Shown here: piece after piece, positions 5,636-9,736 of the stretch
How the letters are laid out: each line of letters begins with the position of its first letter
How positions within the stretch are numbered: the first letter of the stretch is position 1
NCBI GenBank assembly: GCA_964021645.1
Contig: CAXIAD010000091.1
Location: 1-9,736 of the forward strand
Direction of reading: 5' to 3'
Source: CANLDA01 sp964021645
GTDB lineage: Bacteria; Pseudomonadota; Alphaproteobacteria; Rhodobacterales; Rhodobacteraceae
Length of the DNA: 9,736 bases
Program-made: the position numbers and the translations under genes
The notes under the pieces: generated by a model
Told to the model about the DNA's origin: nothing
The model's database searches: none
Seen by the model: only the letters and a program-made list of their open reading frames with translations

Positions 5636-7381
5636 TTACCGCATCTCTTGTGCAGGAGTTACACCCAGAATACCAAGACCTGAGGAAATAACAACGGCTA
5701 CGGCACGTGCGAGTGCAATTTTAGCCTGAGACGTCGCCACATCACCCTCTTGGATAAAACGTAACTCGGGCAATTCGTGCCCCCGGTTCCACAATCCATG
5801 CAATTCACTTGCCAGCTCATAGAGATAAAAGGCAACGCGGTGCGGCTCATTCGTGCGGCCCGCAATTTCGACCAAACGCGGCCATTCTGCGATCTTCTTC
5901 GCTACAGAAATCTCCGCCTCATGGTCCAGCTTGCTTAGGTCCGCAGCCGCCAAAACCGCATCATCCACTGCTATTTCGGCGTCTATTGCTTTGCGCGCAA
6001 CCGAACAAACCCGCGCATGGGCATATTGCACATAGAACACAGGGTTATCACGCGACTGCTCCAAAACCTTGTCAAAATCAAAGTCCAACGGCGCATCATT
6101 TTTGCGTGTCAGCATCACAAAGCGGGTCACATCTGCCCCCACCTGTTCGACCAGATCCCGCAGCGTGACAAAATTGCCAGCCCGCTTGGACATTTTGAAC
6201 GGTTCGCCGTTTTTCCACAACTTCACCAGCTGTGTCAGCTTGATATCAAGGGATACTTGCCCGTCAGACAAGGCCGAAACAGCGGCTTTCATCCGTTTGA
6301 CATAGCCGCCGTGATCCGCCCCAAAAACGTCAATCAGCGCATCATATCCACGGCTCACCTTATCATAATGATAGGCGATATCCGGGGCAAAATAAGTCCA
6401 CGCACCATCTGATTTTTTCACCGGACGATCCACATCATCCCCATGTTCGGATGACTTGAACAATGTCTGTTCGCGCGGCTCCCAATCTTCGGGTTTTTTG
6501 CCTTTTGGTGGCTCCAGCACACCTTCGTAGATCAGGCCCTTGTCCTGCAATGATTGTAGAGCTGCCTCAATCCGGCCAGATCCATACAGGGATTTCTCGG
6601 AATAAAACAAATCCATCTTCACGTTCAACGCGGCCAAATCGGCGCGGATCAGATCCATCATGGCCTCTGTTGCAAACTCACGGATTTCCGCCAGCCATAC
6701 CTGCTCACCTTGGCCAACATAGGCATCCCCGACCTTGGCCTTTAGCGCCTCTCCGACCTCAATCAGATAGTCACCGGGATAGGTGCCGTCCACAAAGGCG
6801 ACCTCCTGACCATGGGCCTCAAGATATCGTAAATAGACCGAACGCGCCAAAACATCGACCTGCGCGCCGCCATCGTTGATGTAATATTCCCGCGTCACAT
6901 CAAAGCCGACGAAATCCAGCAGGCTTGCCAATGCATCGCCAAAAACCGCGCCCCGTGTGTGCCCGACATGCAGCGGGCCAGTAGGGTTCGCAGAGACATA
7001 TTCCACGTTCACCCGCTTGCCCTGCCCCATGCTGGAGCGCCCAAAACCAGAGCCGGTTTGCAGCACGGCCTTGACCAAACCCTGCCAAAGCGAGGCATCC
7101 AAGCGCAAATTCAAAAACCCTGGGCCCGCGACCTCTGCGGTCGTCACGCGGTCATCGCTCATCAGCAAAACCGCCAAGGCATCCGCAATATCACGCGGTT
7201 TCATCTTGGCTGGCTTGGCAAGAACCATCGCCGCATTGGTCGCCATATCACCGTGTGCTGCATCGCGAGGCGGCTCCACAGCGACATTGGAATAATCAAG
7301 CCCGGCTGGCAGCTGTTCAGCGGCAACCATCATATCCAGCTTTTCAACAACCAGCGTACGGATATCAGCAAAGAGGTTCAT
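5636..7381 (-). CDS. argS: Arginine--tRNA ligase
   Basis: A class I aminoacyl-tRNA synthetase that charges tRNA-Arg with arginine in the cytosol. In the 581-residue product (numbered from ATG at 7381), the N-terminal additional domain (about 1-110) recognises the tRNA D-loop. The Rossmann catalytic core carries EYVSANPTGPLHVGHTRG (127-144) with the HIGH-type motif HVGH, and the KMSK loop is intact as FKMSKRAGNFVTLRD (395-409). The DALR-type anticodon-binding domain ends in GLGILGVTP, as usual. Length is typical. GTG at 7384 immediately precedes this ATG and is an alternative start; ATG is preferred, with AGGGA eight bases upstream. It is the first gene of the five-gene minus-strand run. A candidate promoter lies at 7409-7436. 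Confidence 0.96.
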   Translation of the reverse strand: MNLFADIRTLVVEKLDMMVAAEQLPAGLDYSNVAVEPPRDAAHGDMATNAAMVLAKPAKMKPRDIADALAVLLMSDDRVTTAEVAGPGFLNLRLDASLWQGLVKAVLQTGSGFGRSSMGQGKRVNVEYVSANPTGPLHVGHTRGAVFGDALASLLDFVGFDVTREYYINDGGAQVDVLARSVYLRYLEAHGQEVAFVDGTYPGDYLIEVGEALKAKVGDAYVGQGEQVWLAEIREFATEAMMDLIRADLAALNVKMDLFYSEKSLYGSGRIEAALQSLQDKGLIYEGVLEPPKGKKPEDWEPREQTLFKSSEHGDDVDRPVKKSDGAWTYFAPDIAYHYDKVSRGYDALIDVFGADHGGYVKRMKAAVSALSDGQVSLDIKLTQLVKLWKNGEPFKMSKRAGNFVTLRDLVEQVGADVTRFVMLTRKNDAPLDFDFDKVLEQSRDNPVFYVQYAHARVCSVARKAIDAEIAVDDAVLAAADLSKLDHEAEISVAKKIAEWPRLVEIAGRTNEPHRVAFYLYELASELHGLWNRGHELPELRFIQEGDVATSQAKIALARAVAVVISSGLGILGVTPAQEMR

Positions 7382-7408
7382 CACGGCATTCCCTATAGAT
7401 TTAGGCTG

Positions 7409-7436
7409 GGTTTATCATTCAAGGCCGCAGGGTCAA
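7409..7436 (-). promoter_or_regulatory. Candidate promoter for the argS operon
   Basis: On the minus strand TTGACC (complement of 7431-7436; five of six to the -35 consensus) is followed after 16 bases by TAAACC (complement of 7409-7414; a weak -10). Strong -35 with weak -10 elements are common in alphaproteobacteria. The start of transcription would fall about 20-25 bases before the argS ATG. It would serve the argS-SPOR-nagZ-scpA-scpB run. Confidence 0.4.
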
Positions 7437-7549
7437 CGCTCCTGACGCGCTGCGCCTTACAATATCGCGGTATAATCCATTTTATGCGGCTCATCTTATA
7501 CCTGAAACGCCGTGGTGCCAAAGCTCAGCCCCCCTCGCCCAGTTCGCAG

Positions 7550-7566
7550 GGTTTCGCGGCGAAACC
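7550..7566. repeat. REP-like palindrome, copy 1
   Basis: GGTTTCGCGGCGAAACC consists of 8-base inverted arms (GGTTTCGC / GCGAAACC) around a central G. It is preceded by TTCGCAG, similar to the TTTGCA before copy 2. As RNA or single-stranded DNA it could form a 6-bp stem with a 5-base loop. Confidence 0.7.
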
Positions 7567-7595
7567 TATTCGGAGCGTTGCGAGAGCGTTTTGCA

Positions 7596-7612
7596 GGTTT
7601 CGCGGCGAAACC
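7596..7612. repeat. REP-like palindrome, copy 2
   Basis: The same 17-base palindrome as copy 1, in the same orientation, 46 bases further on and preceded by TTTGCA. Identity over all 17 bases plus similar flanks indicates duplication rather than two chance hairpins. It lies about 80 bases past the SDR-like gene stop on the minus strand and could also act as a 3'-end stem for that transcript, but it has no U-tract. Confidence 0.7.
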
Positions 7613-7689
7613 CATATGCCGATTTAGGGGCGATTTACGGGCGGGCTGGCACCCTGTCTGCGCCCCCCAAACCTCTGATGCCAACAATC

Positions 7690-8271
7690 TCAGCGCCCCA
7701 GCGGAATAACTGCGCCATTTATCCCGCGCCCATCGGCTGTCATCAGAAAACTAACAACCCCGTGCACTTCCTTGGGGGCGGTATCCGACCCCACGATCAG
7801 CGAATTCATCCGCACCTCGCCGGTTTCGGCCAAAGTTGTGTGCAGTGTTTTCAGCGCTTCAGAGATTGATTTGCCAATCATATCCCCGTCATCCGGTTCA
7901 CTCATTACTGTGATGATCATCCCATCAGCCCCTCCCAATCCACGCCACATCGCAGTTGAGATTCCATGTATCGAGGAAATAAGCCGCATCTTGGCACCCG
8001 CATGGCGCAGGGCCTGTAGGTTCACCAATAGATGCACAGGTTCCTTGTCCCAAATTTCGGCAAGACGTTCGCATAAAAACGGATTCAGGATATCCAAAGC
8101 CAAAGGCTCGATCCGCTCGGGCGCGTGCTGTGCCAAGGCGATCAGCCCGTCGTGGTCACGGTCCAAGGCAACAATCCGCGCGCCCTCATCACTGAGACAA
8201 GCAGACAGATGCCGCCCCATCTCGGAGACCGCGCCGGCGATGACTATTGTCTGCCCATCACGTTGACCCAT
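7690..8271 (-). CDS. Degenerate short-chain dehydrogenase/reductase-like protein
   Basis: A 193-residue protein with the Rossmann outline of the SDR family but shortened from the usual 245-255. The N-terminal nucleotide-binding turn is IVIAGAVSEMGRHLS (9-23), where classical enzymes have TGxxxGIG. The beta-2 acidic end is ALDRD (35-39). LLVNLQA (81-87) stands where LVNNAG is expected. The region IITVMSEPDDGDMIGKSISEAL (119-140) corresponds to the strand and helix that normally carry catalytic Ser and Tyr-x-x-x-Lys, but no Tyr or correctly spaced Lys is present. RMNSLIVG (154-161) and GINGAVIPLGR (183-193) match late SDR elements. It is probably catalytically dead or altered in function, perhaps a nucleotide-binding or scaffold protein. 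The ATG has only a weak ribosome-binding site. It lies 83 bases after dgt on the same strand. Confidence 0.75.
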   Translation of the reverse strand: MGQRDGQTIVIAGAVSEMGRHLSACLSDEGARIVALDRDHDGLIALAQHAPERIEPLALDILNPFLCERLAEIWDKEPVHLLVNLQALRHAGAKMRLISSIHGISTAMWRGLGGADGMIITVMSEPDDGDMIGKSISEALKTLHTTLAETGEVRMNSLIVGSDTAPKEVHGVVSFLMTADGRGINGAVIPLGR

Positions 8272-8348
8272 ACTTCGTCAGTACCCATTACCACAGTATG
8301 GGCCGTAAACTGAAAATTCGATTTAGTCAAAATACAGTTGTGAATAAC

Positions 8349-8364
8349 AGGCGGTCAGCCGCCT
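8349..8364 (-). terminator. Weak hairpin over the dgt stop codon
   Basis: AGGCGG (8349-8354) and CCGCCT (8359-8364) form a 6-bp GC-rich stem with a 4-base loop that contains most of the dgt TGA stop. On the minus strand it is followed by GTTATTCAC, which is only mildly U-rich. It may give partial termination between dgt and the SDR-like gene. Confidence 0.3.
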
Positions 8365-9503
8365 TCCCCAAGGACAAGTCGCGCATGTTCTTGCAGCGCA
8401 AATCTATCGGTCATTCCCGCGATATAATCACTGACAATACGCGCCATGCCCGTATCATCCGTCACGCGCCCGATATCGTCGCGCCATGTTTCGGGCAACA
8501 ACGCCGGGTTCGACATGTACAACGGAAACAAGTCCTCAATGACTTGGGTCACCTCGGAGCGTTTGGCCATCACCGAGGGGGCGCGGTACATGCGCGTAAA
8601 CAAGAACTGCCTGATCTGTTGCAGATCGGCCCAAATTGCCCCCGAAAACTGCACAACCGAGTGCCCCAATTCGCGGATCTCTTGGGAGGTGCCCGCCCCG
8701 CTGTCACGTAATAGGGCCTGCGATGTTTCGATCACATCCCCCACCATCACCCCAAACACGCGACGCAAGGCCTCATGGCGGCGACGGATGCTGTCCAATC
8801 CCGGATACAACCGATCCACCTCCGCATAAGCGCCTGATACGATTGGCAGATCATAGATGTCAGCCTCAACAAACAACCCTGCCCGAAGCCCATCATGCAG
8901 GTCGTGATTGTTATAGGCAATGTCGTCTGCCAATGCCGCAACCTGCGCCTCCGCACTGGCGTGGGTGTGCAATTCAAGACAATGGCGCGCATCATATTCT
9001 TGCAGTGCGATCGGCAACTCACCGATAACTGGGCCGTTGTGTTTTGCAATCCCCTCAAGCGTTTCCCAAGTCAGATTCAGCCCGTCAAATTCTGCATAAT
9101 GCCGCTCAAGTGATGTAACGATTTTTATCGCCTGCGCGTTATGATCAAAGCCGCCATAGGGCGTCATAAGCAAATCCAGCGCATCCTCGCCTGTATGTCC
9201 AAACGGCGTATGCCCGAGATCATGAGCCAGCGCCACGGCCTCGGTCAGTTCCTGATTCAGACCCAAAGCGCCGGAAATTGTCCGGGCCACCTGCGCCACC
9301 TCAATTGAGTGGGTCAGCCGGGTTCTGTAGTAATCCCCCTCATGCTCAACAAATACTTGGGTTTTATGTTTCAAGCGGCGAAAGGCGCTGGCATGAATGA
9401 TACGATCTCTATCGCGTTGAAAACAGGAGCGAAAAGAGCTTTCTTCCTCAGCGAATAACCGGCCTCTGGTTGCATTTGGATCAGCCACAAAAGCCTTTGT
9501 CAT
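8355..9503 (-). CDS. dgt: Deoxyguanosinetriphosphate triphosphohydrolase-like protein (HD domain)
   Basis: A dNTP triphosphohydrolase of the HD superfamily (the Dgt/SAMHD1 group), hydrolysing dGTP or other dNTPs to deoxynucleoside and triphosphate in the cytosol. The four metal ligands are present: RLTHS (62-66, H65), the HD pair in ALAHDLGHTPFGHTG (91-105, H94 and D95), and LADDIAYN (181-188). The N-terminal region (about 24-64), with RDRDRIIHASAFRRLKHKTQ and VEHEGDYYRTR, is typical of the family. At 382 residues it matches the shorter type common in alphaproteobacteria rather than the roughly 505-residue E. coli enzyme, so strict dGTP specificity should not be assumed. The start is ATG with AAGGA seven bases upstream. 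It diverges from the Fe-S carrier gene with overlapping promoters. Confidence 0.95.
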   Translation of the reverse strand: MTKAFVADPNATRGRLFAEEESSFRSCFQRDRDRIIHASAFRRLKHKTQVFVEHEGDYYRTRLTHSIEVAQVARTISGALGLNQELTEAVALAHDLGHTPFGHTGEDALDLLMTPYGGFDHNAQAIKIVTSLERHYAEFDGLNLTWETLEGIAKHNGPVIGELPIALQEYDARHCLELHTHASAEAQVAALADDIAYNNHDLHDGLRAGLFVEADIYDLPIVSGAYAEVDRLYPGLDSIRRRHEALRRVFGVMVGDVIETSQALLRDSGAGTSQEIRELGHSVVQFSGAIWADLQQIRQFLFTRMYRAPSVMAKRSEVTQVIEDLFPLYMSNPALLPETWRDDIGRVTDDTGMARIVSDYIAGMTDRFALQEHARLVLGEGG

Positions 9504-9513
9504 TTTCTTATCC

Positions 9514-9542
9514 TTGTCGCCTGACTATGGTCTTCTTATATT
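9514..9542 (+). promoter_or_regulatory. Candidate promoter for the A-type Fe-S carrier gene
   Basis: TTGTCG (9514-9519) and TATATT (9537-9542) are separated by exactly 17 bases. They match four of six and five of six of the sigma-70 consensus. Transcription would start near 9549, leaving a leader of about 40 bases with AGGA (9579-9582) six bases before the ATG. Confidence 0.55.
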
Positions 9543-9563
9543 AGGTTTCTCAGACCGATTGAA
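9535..9563 (-). promoter_or_regulatory. Candidate promoter for dgt
   Basis: On the minus strand TTCAAT (complement of 9558-9563) and TATAAG (complement of 9535-9540) are 17 bases apart. They match three and five of six consensus bases. The -10 overlaps the -10 of the opposite promoter in the shared TATA core. Confidence 0.4.
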
Positions 9564-9588
9564 CAGCACAAACCCGTCAGGAAAACAA

Positions 9589-9736
9589 ATGCAACTTCCT
9601 CCCAAAGTGACCGAACGTGCCTTTGCCCGGCTGGCTGAAATCGGGGCGTCTGATCAAGGGCAGGCTCTGCGGGTTGCCGTGGACGGCGGCGGCTGTTCCG
9701 GTTTTCAATATGAGATCAAACTGGATGCGCCCTCTG
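9589..9736 (+). CDS. erpA: A-type iron-sulfur carrier (ErpA/IscA family), 3' end cut off by the window
   Basis: The first 49 codons of an A-type Fe-S carrier, which accepts clusters from the ISC or SUF scaffold and hands them to target apoproteins in the cytosol. After an N-terminal helix (VTERAFARLAEIG, about 7-19) comes LRVAVDGGGCSGFQYEIKLD (28-47), which carries the first of the three conserved cluster-binding cysteines in the hallmark G-G-G-C-S-G-F-x-Y context. The C-terminal CxC motif lies beyond the window. In alphaproteobacteria the member next to dgt is usually called ErpA or a HesB/IscA protein; the two cannot be separated from this fragment. The ATG has AGGA six bases upstream and a good promoter. 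Confidence 0.9.
   Translation, partial: MQLPPKVTERAFARLAEIGASDQGQALRVAVDGGGCSGFQYEIKLDAPS

Larger units (their letters stand above)
7382..7689. other. Non-coding stretch between argS and the SDR-like gene
   Basis: About 308 bases with no convincing gene on either strand. It holds the argS ribosome-binding site and a candidate promoter (7409-7436), an AT-rich patch near 7460-7500, twin palindromes (7550-7566 and 7596-7612), and a short imperfect tandem repeat of about 11 bases at 7620-7641 (GATTTAGGGGC / GATTTACGGGC). Reading frames crossing the palindromes produce only repetitive peptides and are not credible proteins. Confidence 0.7.

Noticed and set aside
7471..7476. Perfect TATAAT on the plus strand
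   Set aside because: No properly spaced -35 element is present (CTGACG at 7442-7447 is 23 bases away), and no plus-strand gene lies downstream before the convergent genes.
7550..7612. Twin palindromes as a minimal CRISPR array
   Set aside because: There are only two 17-base units, with a 29-base interval that itself contains internal repeats. There is no leader and no cas gene.
6957..7627. Long plus-strand open frames (up to 222 codons) opposite the start of argS
   Set aside because: They are antisense shadows of a well-supported argS gene, show no recognisable domain, and run into the palindrome repeats.
7496..7687. Minus-strand 63-codon frame across the twin palindromes
   Set aside because: The peptide (GFAAKP, RFRRET) is just the palindrome read in two frames. 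It has no ribosome-binding site and no family resemblance.
7772..8266. A 164-codon plus-strand frame opposite the SDR-like gene
   Set aside because: The minus-strand frame shows clear SDR features. The plus-strand peptide is Arg/Ser/Pro-rich low complexity, typical of antisense translation.

Overview
The window looks like chromosomal DNA of an alphaproteobacterium, most likely a marine Rhodobacterales (Roseobacter-group) member. This rests on the two-domain long form of dCTP deaminase, the gene string argS, SPOR protein, nagZ, scpA, scpB, the divergent dgt / A-type Fe-S carrier pair, and the style of the proteins. No database was searched. No phage, transposase, integrase, CRISPR or plasmid gene is visible; this is conserved housekeeping DNA.

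Layout, left to right. (1) Positions 1-53 are the 3' part of a tRNA-Pro(GGG), followed by a strong intrinsic terminator (68-110). (2) A plus-strand gene for a duplicated-fold dCTP deaminase (127-1203) meets a minus-strand Lrp/AsnC regulator (1204-1734) with the two stop codons directly abutting. (3) A small basic protein of unknown function (1839-2045, minus) follows. (4) A compact minus-strand cluster, in transcription order argS (7381 to 5636), a membrane-anchored SPOR protein (5556 to 4591), nagZ (4594 to 3590), scpA (3597 to 2800) and scpB (2807 to 2121), has its last four genes overlapping by 4-8 bases. (5) A non-coding stretch of about 300 bases (7382-7689) carries twin GGTTTCGC-G-GCGAAACC palindromes and the probable argS promoter. 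(6) Next come a degenerate short-chain dehydrogenase-like protein (7690-8271, minus) and dgt (8355-9503, minus). (7) A plus-strand A-type Fe-S carrier gene (from 9589) runs off the right edge and shares a compact divergent promoter region with dgt.

Functional themes: translation (tRNA-Pro, ArgS), cell-wall turnover and division (SPOR protein, NagZ), chromosome condensation (ScpA and ScpB, the non-SMC partners of SMC), and nucleotide-pool control (dCTP deaminase making dUTP, Dgt hydrolysing dNTPs). The overlapping SPOR-nagZ-scpA-scpB block suggests coupled translation of wall-remodelling and chromosome-segregation proteins.

I found no clear new multi-gene system. The observations most worth a second look are the dcd leader almost filled by the tRNA terminator, the SDR-like pseudoenzyme, the 68-residue orphan protein, the twin palindromes, and the zero-spacing convergent gene pair.
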